Below are positions 27,413 to 35,096 of a stretch of 64,000 bases of DNA, one piece after another. How positions within the stretch are numbered: position 1 is the first letter of the stretch; each line of letters begins with the position of its first letter. A program made the translations under genes and the position numbers. This DNA comes from Frateuria edaphi (lineage in GTDB: Bacteria; Pseudomonadota; Gammaproteobacteria; Xanthomonadales; Rhodanobacteraceae): the NCBI RefSeq assembly GCF_021117405.1, contig NZ_CP088251.1, positions 496,001 to 560,000 of the forward strand. The letters are read 5' to 3'. The notes under the pieces are model-generated. The model was not told where the DNA came from. It searched no databases and saw only the letters and a program-made list of their open reading frames with translations.

Positions 27413-28591
27413 GTGACCCACGACATTTCCCGTCGCTGGCAACTGCTCGCGATCGTGCTGGTGATCGGCTTCCTGATATGGCTGCTGGCACCGGTGCTGA
27501 TGCCTTTCGCGGTGGCCGGCATGCTGGCCTACCTCGGTGACCCGCTGGCCGACCGGCTCGAACGGCTGGGCATGAATCGCACCTGGGCGGTCAGCATCGT
27601 GTTCTTCGTGTTGATCCTGCTGCTGGTGGGCGCGCTGCTGCTCCTGGTGCCGCTGATTTCCGACCAGATCGAGAATCTCGTCCACAACCTGCCGGGCTAC
27701 GTGGACTGGGTCCAGAACACCGCGCTGCCGTGGCTGCAACGCAAACTCAGCCTCGATCCGGATGCGTTCGACACCAGCCGGCTGATGGCGGCGATCCGCG
27801 CGCACATCGGCTCGATCGGCGCAGTGGCGACCACCGTGCTCGGTACCGTCTCGCGCTCCAGTCTCGGGGCGGTGATGTGGCTGACCAACGTGGTGTTGGT
27901 CCCGGTGGTCGCGTTCTACCTGTTGCGCGACTGGGATCGGTTGATCGCCTACATCGACAGCGTGCTGCCGCGTTCGGTGCAGCCGACCGTGGCGCACCTG
28001 GCACGCGAATCGGATGCGGTGCTGGGTGCTTTCGTGCGCGGCCAGCTGCTGGTGATGCTGGGGCTGGGCATTTTCTACGGCGGGGCGTTGACCCTGGTCG
28101 GCCTGTCGGTCGGCCCGCTGATCGGCATGGTCGCCGGCCTGCTCAGCTTCGTGCCCTACCTCGGCTTCATGGTCGGTTTCGGCGCGGCGATCGTCGCCGC
28201 GCTGGTGCAGTACGGCGACTGGGCCCACCCGTTGATGGTCTGCGGCGTGTTCATCGTCGGCCAGCTGCTGGAAGGCTACGTGCTCGTGCCCAAGCTGGTC
28301 GGCGACAAGATCGGCCTGCATCCGGTGGCGGTGATCTTTGCCGTTCTTGCCGGCGGCTACCTGTTCGGCTTCCTCGGCGTGCTGCTGGCGCTGCCGGCCG
28401 CTTCGGTGATCATGGTGCTGTTGCGCTACCTGCTCGAGCGCTACCGCATGAGCGAGCTGTACAGGCAGGCAGGTCCCGACGATCCGGTGATCGCCGAGGT
28501 CGACGTCACGGTGAGCGGCCCCGGCGGTACGGACGAGGGCGCAGCCACGGTGCCGGTGCACCGCGGGCCTGCGGACGACGGCGCGCCATGA
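27413..28591 (+). CDS. AI-2E family transporter / PerM-type permease
   Basis: 392 residues from a GTG start, with about eight membrane helices in the arrangement of the AI-2E exporter (TqsA/PerM, UPF0118) family. Family features include [21 protein letters not shown] near residue 30, and the C-terminal [21 protein letters not shown] with [20 protein letters not shown]. Substrates vary in this family and include autoinducer-2 and sodium in other bacteria; none can be assigned here. Its stop overlaps the hda start (ATGA), so the two are co-translated. Confidence 0.9.
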   Translation: MTHDISRRWQLLAIVLVIGFLIWLLAPVLMPFAVAGMLAYLGDPLADRLERLGMNRTWAVSIVFFVLILLLVGALLLLVPLISDQIENLVHNLPGYVDWVQNTALPWLQRKLSLDPDAFDTSRLMAAIRAHIGSIGAVATTVLGTVSRSSLGAVMWLTNVVLVPVVAFYLLRDWDRLIAYIDSVLPRSVQPTVAHLARESDAVLGAFVRGQLLVMLGLGIFYGGALTLVGLSVGPLIGMVAGLLSFVPYLGFMVGFGAAIVAALVQYGDWAHPLMVCGVFIVGQLLEGYVLVPKLVGDKIGLHPVAVIFAVLAGGYLFGFLGVLLALPAASVIMVLLRYLLERYRMSELYRQAGPDDPVIAEVDVTVSGPGGTDEGAATVPVHRGPADDGAP

Positions 28592-29292
28592 TCCCGCAAC
28601 TTCCGCTCGCCTTGCGCTGGCCGCGCCGGCAGCGTTTCGAGCACTTCCACGCTGGCGCCAACGCCGCCGCGGTGGCAGCAGTCCAGAGGGTGGCCGAAAC
28701 GCCGGGGGCGCCCTGGGTTTATCTGCACGGCCCGGCCGGCAGCGGACGCAGCCATCTGTTGGTGGCCGCCTGCCAGGCCGCCAGTGCGGCGGGCCGGCGC
28801 GTGCAATACCTGCCGCTCTCGGCGATGCATGAACACATCGGCGCGCTGCGCGGAGTGGGCAGCAGCGAACTGCTGGCCATCGACGATCTCGGTGTGCTCG
28901 CCGGCGAGCGCGCCGCCGAACACGCGTTGTTCGACCTGTACAACCAGGTGCGCGCAGAGGGTGGGGCGATGCTGTTTGCCGCCGATGCACCACCGGCGCA
29001 ATTGGGCATCGACCTGCCCGACCTTCGCTCGCGCCTGGGCGCGTGCACGCAGTTCGCGCTCAAGGCACTCGACGACGCCGAGCGACGCGCCGTGCTCCGC
29101 GAGCAGGCCGCCGCGCGCGGCATCGGCCTGGACGAGGCCGTGCTGGACTGGCTGTTCACCCGCTACGCACGTGACCTGACCGCTCTGCTGGACCTCCTGG
29201 ACCGGCTCGACCAGGCCTCGCTCGCCGCCAAGCGGCGCATCACCGTGCCGTTCCTGCGCGAATTCCTGCGCGAAGACCGCGGGCACGCGTAG
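28588..29292 (+). CDS. hda: DnaA regulatory inactivator Hda
   Basis: 234 residues. The N-terminal QLPLAL is the sliding-clamp binding motif in the position Hda uses. The AAA+ core has the atypical P-loop [15 protein letters not shown] (Arg in place of Lys, as in E. coli Hda) and Walker [14 protein letters not shown], and a DnaA-like lid follows. Hda with the DNA-loaded clamp stimulates ATP hydrolysis by DnaA and prevents re-initiation. It overlaps the upstream permease gene by four bases. Confidence 0.93.
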   Translation: MIPQLPLALRWPRRQRFEHFHAGANAAAVAAVQRVAETPGAPWVYLHGPAGSGRSHLLVAACQAASAAGRRVQYLPLSAMHEHIGALRGVGSSELLAIDDLGVLAGERAAEHALFDLYNQVRAEGGAMLFAADAPPAQLGIDLPDLRSRLGACTQFALKALDDAERRAVLREQAAARGIGLDEAVLDWLFTRYARDLTALLDLLDRLDQASLAAKRRITVPFLREFLREDRGHA

Positions 29293-29320
29293 TCGGCGCT
29301 GCGGCCGCACGGTGACGTAA

Positions 29321-29366
29321 GCCCGCCATGCACGGCCAAGGCGGGCGCGCCCGTTTGTGACGGGCG
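29321..29366. terminator. tandem hairpins after hda
   Basis: GCCCGCC at 29321-29327 pairs with GGCGGGC at 29340-29346, and CGCCCGT at 29348-29354 pairs with ACGGGCG at 29360-29366. No T-run follows. The pair lies between the convergent hda and the decayed KGG gene and probably marks the end of one or both transcripts. Confidence 0.5.
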
Positions 29367-29370
29367 AGGT

Positions 29371-29593
29371 CTAGATCCGGTGGTGCTCGGCTCGCATGCC
29401 TTCCGCGATCAACTCGCGAACGCTTACCACCCTTGCGTCCGAGCTTCGAGTCACCTTCGGGTCCGAGCTGTTGCTTGCGGGTCTCGCCGCCCTTGTGGTC
29501 GCCCTTCTGACCAGCTTGGCACCGTCATGCCGCCCCGGCGTGATAACTGTCGACGACCTGATTGCCTTGATTCTGCCGCTTTTGCGAGCCCAT
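29371..29593 (-). pseudogene. decayed small KGG-type protein gene
   Basis: From an ATG at 29593, preceded by a strong GAGGAG ribosome site, the frame reads MGSQKRQNQGNQVVDSYHAG, then stops at TGA (29525-29527). The same frame continues after the stop as KGDHKGGETRKQQLGPEG and KLGRKGGK, and the shifted frame then gives VRELIAEGMRAEHHRI and a stop at 29371. The end matches the neighbouring intact protein (GRKGGLRVRELINRG). At least one stop and one frameshift are needed to explain it, so the gene is broken, or the sequence has errors here. Confidence 0.7.
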
Positions 29594-29628
29594 TTCGGAT
29601 ACTCCTCACATAACCCGCGGGCATGCCC

Positions 29629-29820
29629 TCAATGCGGGCGCTGTTCGCTTTGGCGTGCTTCGACCTCGCGGCCGCGGTTGATCAGTTCGCGCACGCGCAG
29701 GCCACCCTTGCGGCCCGCCTCGCGCACGCTGAGCTTGCCGCGCGTGGCGTCGGCCGGGTCCTGGGCGGGGTGGTGGGTCTTGCTGCTGGCTTGACTCTCT
29801 GGGGACGATTGCCGGCTCAT
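29629..29820 (-). CDS. small hydrophilic KGG-motif protein
   Basis: 63 residues, very hydrophilic and probably disordered at the N-terminus (MSRQSSPESQASSKTHHPAQ). The C-terminal half reads SVREAGRKGGLRVRELINRG, containing the REAGRKGG motif of KGG or stress-induced small proteins such as YciG. A ribosome site GGAG stands about eight bases before the ATG. Function is unknown; related proteins are induced in stationary phase or stress. A degraded relative follows 35 bases downstream, which suggests a former tandem pair. Confidence 0.7.
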   Translation of the reverse strand: MSRQSSPESQASSKTHHPAQDPADATRGKLSVREAGRKGGLRVRELINRGREVEARQSEQRPH

Positions 29821-30271
29821 GGTTATCTCCGTTGATATCCGATCGTCGTTGGCAGGACGCTGCTGGTTTTTCCGGCACCCGGAAAGAACGGCAGGTCCGG
29901 CGGTCAGAAGCTTCGGCCATCGGCACGCGGCACGATGGCGACGGACGCTTCCCCGCCCGCAGGGGCTCGCGATGCGTCGAGGGCCCTTCGGACGAACAGG
30001 GGCGTTGCAATGCGGATGCCAGCGCGCAGTGCGCCGACTACCGGCAACCCTTGCATTCGCGCGGCTGGAAAAAGCGCTCCGGCTGGAAAGATCTACAGCA
30101 ACGCCCGGCTGCCGCGAAGGCAGGCGAGGACTCGCTTGCGTGCCCTGTAGGAGCGACCCGCGCAGGACTGCCGGCGCCCGGCAGCATGCGGTGCGCGCTT
30201 GCAGGGCGATGTTTGCGCGCGCAAAAAAAGAGCGCCACGTGGGCGCCCTTTTGTCCAGCGGCGATGCGTGC
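29821..30271. other. 451-base stretch without a recognised gene
   Basis: This lies upstream of the KGG gene and downstream of suhB, both on the minus strand. It must hold the KGG promoter and contains the suhB terminator at 30223-30248. A piece of a GTAG repeat occurs at 30147 (GTAGGAGCGACC) with no clear right arm, and a short palindrome CTGCCGG/CCGGCAG lies near 30168-30184. Open frames here have no family features. Confidence 0.55.
30223..30248 (-). terminator. intrinsic terminator after suhB
   Basis: On the minus strand GGGCGCC and GGCGCTC (one G-U pair) form a seven-base stem with loop CACGT, followed by seven T residues (30223-30229). It begins about 24 bases after the suhB stop. Confidence 0.8.
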
Positions 30272-31075
30272 TCAGGCCTTGAGCAGTACCGGCGTCGCCT
30301 GTGCACCGATGGCGTCGGTCATCGCCTTGGCGATGTTGAGGTTGCCGGCGATCAGGTTGCCGCTGGCGGGCATGCCGTCGCGTCCGGCGAAATCGCCGTA
30401 GCGACCGCCCGCCTCGTGCACGAGCAGCACGCCGGCGGCCATGTCCCAGGGCTTGAGGCCGATCTCGAAATAGCCGTCGTAGCGTGCGGCGGCGGTATAG
30501 GCCAGGTCCAGCGCGGCGGAGCCGGAACGGCGGATGTCTTCGGCCTGGCCGAGCAGGGCGCGGGTCATGGCCAGTTGCGCATCGAGGTGTTCGCGCTGGC
30601 GGTAGGGGAAGCCGGTGGCGATCATCGCGCCGCCCAGGTTCTCGCGCTTGCCTACGCGGATGCGCCGGTCGTTGAGGTAGGCGCCATCGCCCTTGCTGGC
30701 CGTGAACAACTCGTCGCGCAGCGGATCGAACACCACCCCGTAGACCGGCACGCCCTTCTCGAGCAGCGCGATCGAGACGGAAAAATGCGGGATGCCGCGC
30801 AGGTAGTTGTGCGTGCCGTCGAGCGGATCGATCACCCAGGTGTGCTGGCTCTTGCCGGTGGCGCCGCTTTCCTCGGCGAGGATGGCGTGATCCGGGTAGG
30901 CGCGCCGCAGTTCCTTGACGATCTCGGCCTCGGCCAGGCGATCGACTTCCGAAGCGAAGTCCATGCGCTGCTTCTCGACCACGTGCAGGCCGTCGATGCG
31001 GTTCATGTAGCGCAGGATCACGTTGCCTGCGGCGCGCGCGGCACGTGCCGCGATGGTGACGGCGGGTCTTGGCAT
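30272..31075 (-). CDS. suhB: inositol-1-monophosphatase family protein SuhB
   Basis: 267 residues. Metal-binding motifs of the family are AILAEESG, then WVIDPLDGTHNYLRGIPHF, and the C-terminal LKPWDMAAGVLLVHEAGGRY. SuhB dephosphorylates inositol phosphates and, in E. coli, also joins the rRNA antitermination complex. It is divergent from trmJ, as in E. coli. A clear terminator follows. Confidence 0.94.
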   Translation of the reverse strand: MPRPAVTIAARAARAAGNVILRYMNRIDGLHVVEKQRMDFASEVDRLAEAEIVKELRRAYPDHAILAEESGATGKSQHTWVIDPLDGTHNYLRGIPHFSVSIALLEKGVPVYGVVFDPLRDELFTASKGDGAYLNDRRIRVGKRENLGGAMIATGFPYRQREHLDAQLAMTRALLGQAEDIRRSGSAALDLAYTAAARYDGYFEIGLKPWDMAAGVLLVHEAGGRYGDFAGRDGMPASGNLIAGNLNIAKAMTDAIGAQATPVLLKA

Positions 31076-31187
31076 GGCTTCGGCTTTGGGAAAAGAGCGG
31101 AAATGCGGCCGGCGATTCTAGCAGAGCCGGCGTGGCGGTGCCCCGGGGCGGCTATCCTTGGCGACCCCGCCTGACTTTTTCGCCGCC

Positions 31188-31946
31188 ATGACCGACCACG
31201 CCGATCTCGCCCGCCTGTTCCGTTTCGTGCTGGTACGCACCTCGCACCCGGGCAATATCGGCAGCGCGGCGCGGGCGATCCGCACGATGGGCTTCGCCCG
31301 GCTGGACCTGGTGTCGCCGGCCGAGTTTCCCAGTCGCGAGGCAGACGCGCTGGCGGCCAATGCGGTGCAGGTGCTGGCCGAGGCGGGCGTGCACGATGCG
31401 CTGGTCGACGGCCTGGCGGGCGTGACTTTCGCGCTGGGCCTGTCGGCACGCCGGCGCGGCGTGAACCTGCCGGAGCTGACCCCGCGCGAGGGCGCCGCGC
31501 AGGCACTCGCGGCCGCGGCCCGCGGCGAACAGGTGGCGCTGGTCTTCGGCAACGAGCGCACGGGGCTGGAGAACGAGGAACTGGCGCGCTGCCACGCGAT
31601 GGTGCGCATCCCCAGCGTGGAGGACTACAGCTCGCTCAACCTGGCTCAGGCAGTGCAGGTGATGGCTTATGAGCAGCGCCTGGCGATGCTGGGCGCCACG
31701 CCAGTGGCCGCGCCGCCGGAACACGACGAGCCGCCAGCCGACGCGGCGCGGATGGAGCGCTTCTTCGAACATCTGGGACAGACCCTGGACGACATCGAGT
31801 TCCACAAGGGACGCGAACCGACCACGATCATGTTGCGCCTGCGTCGGTTGTTCCAGCGCGCACAACCGGACGAGCGCGAGTTGCGCATCCTGCACGGCGT
31901 GCTGGCCGATGCGCAGCGCATGGCCTCGCTCGCCAAGCGCTCGTAG
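31188..31946 (+). CDS. trmJ: tRNA (cytidine/uridine-2'-O-)-methyltransferase TrmJ
   Basis: 252 residues of the SPOUT methyltransferase family. Motif 1 is TSHPGNIGSAARAIRTMGF, motif 2 VALVFGNERTGLENEEL, and motif 3 IPSVEDYSSLNLAQAVQVMA, where the knotted SAM site forms. TrmJ 2'-O-methylates position 32 of certain tRNAs. The C-terminal 80 residues form the helical extension seen in TrmJ rather than TrmL. Its TAG stop lies inside a palindromic repeat. Confidence 0.95.
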   Translation: MTDHADLARLFRFVLVRTSHPGNIGSAARAIRTMGFARLDLVSPAEFPSREADALAANAVQVLAEAGVHDALVDGLAGVTFALGLSARRRGVNLPELTPREGAAQALAAAARGEQVALVFGNERTGLENEELARCHAMVRIPSVEDYSSLNLAQAVQVMAYEQRLAMLGATPVAAPPEHDEPPADAARMERFFEHLGQTLDDIEFHKGREPTTIMLRLRRLFQRAQPDERELRILHGVLADAQRMASLAKRS

Positions 31947-31968
31947 GAGCGCACCGGTCCGCTCCTAC
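31943..31968. repeat. GTAG-type REP palindrome at the trmJ stop
   Basis: GTAGGAGC at 31943-31950 and its exact reverse complement GCTCCTAC at 31961-31968, with a ten-base loop. The TAG of the leading GTAG (31944-31946) is the stop codon of trmJ. It lies between trmJ and a convergent gene. Sequences with a 5' GTAG next to a hairpin are typical of REP elements mobilised by RAYT transposases. Confidence 0.8.
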
Positions 31969-31975
31969 AGGGAAA

Positions 31976-32575
31976 TCACGGCGCGACCGGCTCCAGTTCC
32001 TCCACGTACACCAGCTCGCAGGCGCCGTCGCCGGTGTCCTCGCGCGTGAGCGAACTGCGCCAGTGCCAGCCGTCCGGCCGGCTGGCGTCGACCAGGAAAC
32101 CCTCCAGGTGCACCAGCTCGCCCGGGCGGACGTGCTTCATCGCGTAGCGCACGCCATCGTCGGCCGGGATGAGGTGCATGTTGGTCGCGGACGTTTCGAT
32201 CTCGCGGCGCGGGATCGGGAACTCCCGCACGTGCCAGTAGAAGAACCGGCTGGACTGGCTGATATCGATCCCGGCCAGCACCGCGCTGTCGGACATCCGT
32301 CCCCAACCCAGCGCCAGGTCCGTCGGGGCGAGCGAGGCGCCGGCGTCCCAGCGGTAATCCTCACGGGAGAGCACGCGCGCGGTCAGTGCGATGTGGGCGC
32401 GCGTGCGCAACGTGGTGTCGCCCTGCCGGAGCAGGGTGCCATCTTCCAAATCGACCTGTTCGGGCGCCTGCGCGGCCAGCACCCCCGGCGGCGGGTGCAG
32501 CGGACGCTGCTGCCACCAGCCGAGCGCACCCCAGCCCAGCAGCACGGCCAATCCCAGCCACCCCAGTCGCCGCAT
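31976..32575 (-). CDS. hypothetical membrane-anchored protein downstream of oxyR
   Basis: 199 residues: one N-terminal hydrophobic segment (LGWLGLAVLLGWGALGWW), likely an uncleaved anchor, then about 175 residues in the periplasm. I do not recognise the family. The soluble part has no Cys-containing motif apart from one Cys near the end (DGACELVYVEEL). A strong ribosome site AAGGGGG stands before the ATG at 32575, and the gene begins 22 bases after the oxyR stop, so it is probably co-transcribed with oxyR. An accessory role in peroxide response is only a guess. Confidence 0.75.
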   Translation of the reverse strand: MRRLGWLGLAVLLGWGALGWWQQRPLHPPPGVLAAQAPEQVDLEDGTLLRQGDTTLRTRAHIALTARVLSREDYRWDAGASLAPTDLALGWGRMSDSAVLAGIDISQSSRFFYWHVREFPIPRREIETSATNMHLIPADDGVRYAMKHVRPGELVHLEGFLVDASRPDGWHWRSSLTREDTGDGACELVYVEELEPVAP

Positions 32576-32597
32576 CGGTATCCCCCTTTGGAAGCGC

Positions 32598-33545
32598 TCA
32601 GGCGCGCTTGCGCCGCGTGTTTTTGACGGGCTCGGCCAGTTCCGGTTTGAGCAGTTCGGCCGGCAGGTCGCGCACCACTTCGGCAAAACGCTTGAGGAAG
32701 GGTCCGAGCGAAGAACTCTTGCGCCAGACCAGCGCGATGCGGCGGCTGGGCGCGTGGCCGGCGAATTCCAGCAACTTCACGTTCTCGGTGCGCGCCACCG
32801 GCGGCTTGATCGCCAGCGTCGGCAGCAGGGTGATGCCCACGTTCGCGGCCACCATCTGCCGCAGCGTTTCCAGGCTGGTGGCGCGGAAGCCTACCTTCTC
32901 GCCGGCGCCGGCCAGCTGGCACAGCTCCAGTGCCTGGTCGCGCAGGCAGTGGCCGTCCTCCAGCAGCAGCAGGCTCTCGTCCTCCAGGTCCGCCAGCTTC
33001 AGGCGCGCCTTGCGATGGGCCAGCGGATGGTCGTCGGGTACCGCCAGCACGAACGGTTCCTCGAACAGGAACTCCGTGTGCAGGCTTTCCTCGTGGATCG
33101 GAAGGGCGAGGATGCCAACGTCCAGCGAACCCTCCCGCAACATGCGGATGACTTGTTCGGTCTTCTCCTCGATCAGCAGCAGTTCCAGCCGCGGAAAGCG
33201 CTGGCGCACCGCCGGCACCAGGTGCGGCAGCAGGTAGGGTCCCAGCGTGGGGAATACGCCCAGGCGCAGCCTGCCTGCCTCCGGGTCGCGCGTGCGCTGG
33301 GCGATCGCGCGGATCTCGTCGACCTCGGCCAGCACGCCGCGGGCGCGGCGGGCGATCTCGCGGCCGGTCTCGGTGAGCAGCACCTTGCGCGGCGTGCGCT
33401 CGACCAGTGCGACGCCGAGCTCGTCCTCCAGCTTCTTGATCTGCGTGGAGAGGGTCGGCTGGCTGACGAAGCTCGCCTCCGCGGCGCGCCCGAAATGGCG
33501 GTGCTCGGCCAGCGACACCAGGTAGGCGAGGTCGCGCAGGTTCAT
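32598..33545 (-). CDS. oxyR: hydrogen peroxide-sensing transcriptional regulator OxyR
   Basis: 315 residues of the LysR family. The N-terminal winged helix reads MNLRDLAYLVSLAEHRHFGR and SQPTLSTQIKKLEDELG. The two redox cysteines are Cys200 in EDGHCLRDQA and Cys209 in LELCQLAG, matching E. coli Cys199 and Cys208. Peroxide forms a disulfide between them and turns the protein into an activator. It is divergent from ahpC, and a matching OxyR operator lies 12 bases upstream of its own start, so it probably also represses itself. Confidence 0.96.
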   Translation of the reverse strand: MNLRDLAYLVSLAEHRHFGRAAEASFVSQPTLSTQIKKLEDELGVALVERTPRKVLLTETGREIARRARGVLAEVDEIRAIAQRTRDPEAGRLRLGVFPTLGPYLLPHLVPAVRQRFPRLELLLIEEKTEQVIRMLREGSLDVGILALPIHEESLHTEFLFEEPFVLAVPDDHPLAHRKARLKLADLEDESLLLLEDGHCLRDQALELCQLAGAGEKVGFRATSLETLRQMVAANVGITLLPTLAIKPPVARTENVKLLEFAGHAPSRRIALVWRKSSSLGPFLKRFAEVVRDLPAELLKPELAEPVKNTRRKRA

Positions 33546-33556
33546 GGCTTGATCCG

Positions 33557-33593
33557 ATAGGTCATGCCTATGAGTGTGATGGCAACAATCAAT
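33557..33593. promoter_or_regulatory. OxyR operator
   Basis: The four elements ATAG (33557-33560), CTAT (33568-33571), ATGG (33579-33582) and CAAT (33590-33593) have exactly seven bases between each pair, as in the consensus ATAG-N7-CTAT-N7-ATAG-N7-CTAT. The first two are perfect and the others differ at one base each. It lies directly next to the ahpC -35 element and overlaps the oxyR promoter region. Confidence 0.85.
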
Positions 33594-33622
33594 TTGAACA
33601 ATGCCCGGGCGGTGCGTAACCT
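33594..33622 (+). promoter_or_regulatory. ahpC promoter
   Basis: A -35 element TTGAAC (33594-33599) and a -10 element TAACCT (33617-33622) are 17 bases apart. The OxyR operator abuts the -35 box, the arrangement found at OxyR-activated promoters. The ahpC start codon is about 80 bases downstream. Confidence 0.7.
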
Positions 33623-33703
33623 TGCCCTCATGACGCGCCATCCACGGCGCCCATGATGCTCTCACCGATCGCTCTAACCCTCAGTACTTCAAGGAGAAGC
33701 TCC

Positions 33704-34243
33704 ATGCTCACCATCGGCGACAAGTTCCCCCAGTTCAGCGTCCCGGCCACCGTCTCGATCGAGAACCTGGAGAAGGCGTTCAGCACGATCGACAACAACA
33801 CCTACAAGGGCAAGTGGCTGTGCGTGTTCTTCTACCCGAAGGACTTCACTTTCGTCTGCCCGACCGAGATCAAGGGCTTTTCCGACGTCAACCAGCAGTT
33901 CGCCGACCGTGACTGCCAGGTGCTGGCCGCCAGCACCGATTCGGAGTTCGTGCACCTGGCGTGGCGCAAGGACCACAAGGACCTGCGCGACCTCAAGTTC
34001 CCGATGCTCGCCGACATCAAGAAGGACCTCAGCAATGCGCTGGGCATCCTGACCGCCGACGGCGTGGCGCAGCGTGCGACTTTCCTGGTCGATCCGGACG
34101 GCATCATCCGCTTCGTTTACGTGACCGACGGCTCGGTCGGCCGCAACCCGCAGGAAGTGCTGCGCGTGCTCGACGCGCTGCAGACCGACGAGCTGTGCCC
34201 GTGCAACTGGCACCAGGGCGAAGACACCCTCAAGGTCGCCTGA
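33704..34243 (+). CDS. ahpC: alkyl hydroperoxide reductase AhpC, AhpD-linked type
   Basis: 179 residues of the peroxiredoxin family. The peroxidatic Cys52 is in FTFVCPTEIKGF, and two more cysteines (Cys165 and Cys167 in DELCPCNWHQGED) match the three-Cys AhpC of Mycobacterium and Streptomyces. That type is recycled by AhpD, encoded next, rather than by AhpF. It reduces organic and hydrogen peroxides. AAGGAG precedes the ATG. The OxyR operator and a promoter lie in the divergent region. A strong terminator follows before ahpD. Confidence 0.95.
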   Translation: MLTIGDKFPQFSVPATVSIENLEKAFSTIDNNTYKGKWLCVFFYPKDFTFVCPTEIKGFSDVNQQFADRDCQVLAASTDSEFVHLAWRKDHKDLRDLKFPMLADIKKDLSNALGILTADGVAQRATFLVDPDGIIRFVYVTDGSVGRNPQEVLRVLDALQTDELCPCNWHQGEDTLKVA

Positions 34244-34263
34244 TCGCCTCTCGCTTGCAGTAA

Positions 34264-34303
34264 CCGCGCGTCCGGATCCCTCCCCTCCCCCACGGACGCG
34301 CGG
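34264..34303. repeat. hairpin downstream of ahpC
   Basis: CCGCGCGTCCG at 34264-34274 and its exact reverse complement at 34293-34303 enclose an 18-base pyrimidine-rich loop. It is the first of two hairpins between ahpC and ahpD; the second is a true terminator. This one has no T-run and could protect the 3' end of the ahpC mRNA or act in RNA binding. Confidence 0.7.
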
Positions 34304-34312
34304 ACTCCCCAG

Positions 34313-34349
34313 CCGGCGGCGAAGCCCGCTTCGCCGCCGGTCTTTTTTT
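34313..34349 (+). terminator. strong intrinsic terminator between ahpC and ahpD
   Basis: CCGGCGGCGAAGC (34313-34325) and GCTTCGCCGCCGG (34328-34340) form an almost unbroken 12-13 bp stem, followed by TC and seven T residues. It should terminate most ahpC transcripts. Either ahpD is expressed at a lower level by read-through, or it has its own promoter in the 20 bases left. Confidence 0.92.
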
Positions 34350-34369
34350 GACTTCAAGAAGGTGTCCCC

Positions 34370-34909
34370 ATGAGTCTTGCCGACCTCAAGAGCCAGCTCC
34401 CCGACTACGCCAAGGACCTGCGCCTGAACCTCGATTCGGTGCTGAGCGAGGGCGGTGCGCCGGGGCTGACCCAGAAACAGATCATGGTGGTCGCGCTCGC
34501 CGCGGCGATCGCCTCGCGCTACAAGCCGCTGACCCAGGCGGTGGCCGAGGAAGCCGCGCAGCACGCCAGTGCCGAGGAGCTCAACGGCGCCCGCGTGGCC
34601 GCGTCCATCATGGGCATGAACACGATCTACTACCGCTTCGTGCACCTGGTCAGCGAGCCCGAATACGGCACGCTGCGCGCGGGGCTGCGCATGAACGCGA
34701 TGATGAATCCCGGCGGCACCAAGATCGACTTCGAGCTGGCCTCGCTCGCCGTGGCCGCGGTCAACGGCTGCGGCATGTGCGTGGACTCGCACGAGAAGAC
34801 CCTGCGCAAGCACGGGCTGTCGGCGCAGCCGATCCAGAGCGCGATCCGCATCGCGGCGGTGGTGCACGCAGTGGCCGTGGCGCTTGAGCAGGCCGACGTC
34901 GCCGGCTGA
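34370..34909 (+). CDS. ahpD: alkylhydroperoxidase AhpD
   Basis: 179 residues. The redox and proton-relay motif is VNGCGMCVDSHEKTLR, with Cys134, Cys137 and His141, plus Glu122 upstream, as in Mycobacterium tuberculosis AhpD. AhpD reduces AhpC using electrons from a dihydrolipoamide partner. It lies 126 bases after ahpC, behind a terminator, and is followed by its own terminator at 34933-34965. Confidence 0.95.
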   Translation: MSLADLKSQLPDYAKDLRLNLDSVLSEGGAPGLTQKQIMVVALAAAIASRYKPLTQAVAEEAAQHASAEELNGARVAASIMGMNTIYYRFVHLVSEPEYGTLRAGLRMNAMMNPGGTKIDFELASLAVAAVNGCGMCVDSHEKTLRKHGLSAQPIQSAIRIAAVVHAVAVALEQADVAG

Positions 34910-34932
34910 GCGACCACCACGGAGGAACGGCG

Positions 34933-34965
34933 AAGCCCGGCCAGCGATGGCCGGGCTTTGTTTTT
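34933..34965 (+). terminator. intrinsic terminator after ahpD
   Basis: AAGCCCGGCC (34933-34942) and GGCCGGGCTT (34949-34958) form a ten-base stem with a six-base loop, followed by TG and five T residues. Confidence 0.92.
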
Positions 34966-35096
34966 GCGCGCGCTGCCGACCGGGTCGACGCTTTCACGTC
35001 GCGTCGAACCCCGGCCATGCCTTTTGGCACTGTGTCACAAGTCATGCCCGGCCTAGCTTCGGGAGCTTGCCTTCACAGTCCCTGGGGAAAACCACC

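Noticed and set aside
25058-28993. A minus-strand open frame of 1311 codons extending purM upstream
   Set aside because: Everything upstream of the ATG at 26101 is antisense to DUF2066, the permease and hda, which have clear family features. Long antisense frames are expected at this GC content.
29289-29292. GTAG at the hda stop codon, like the repeat-derived stops
   Set aside because: No hairpin begins there; the next hairpins start 30 bases on, so this is probably chance.
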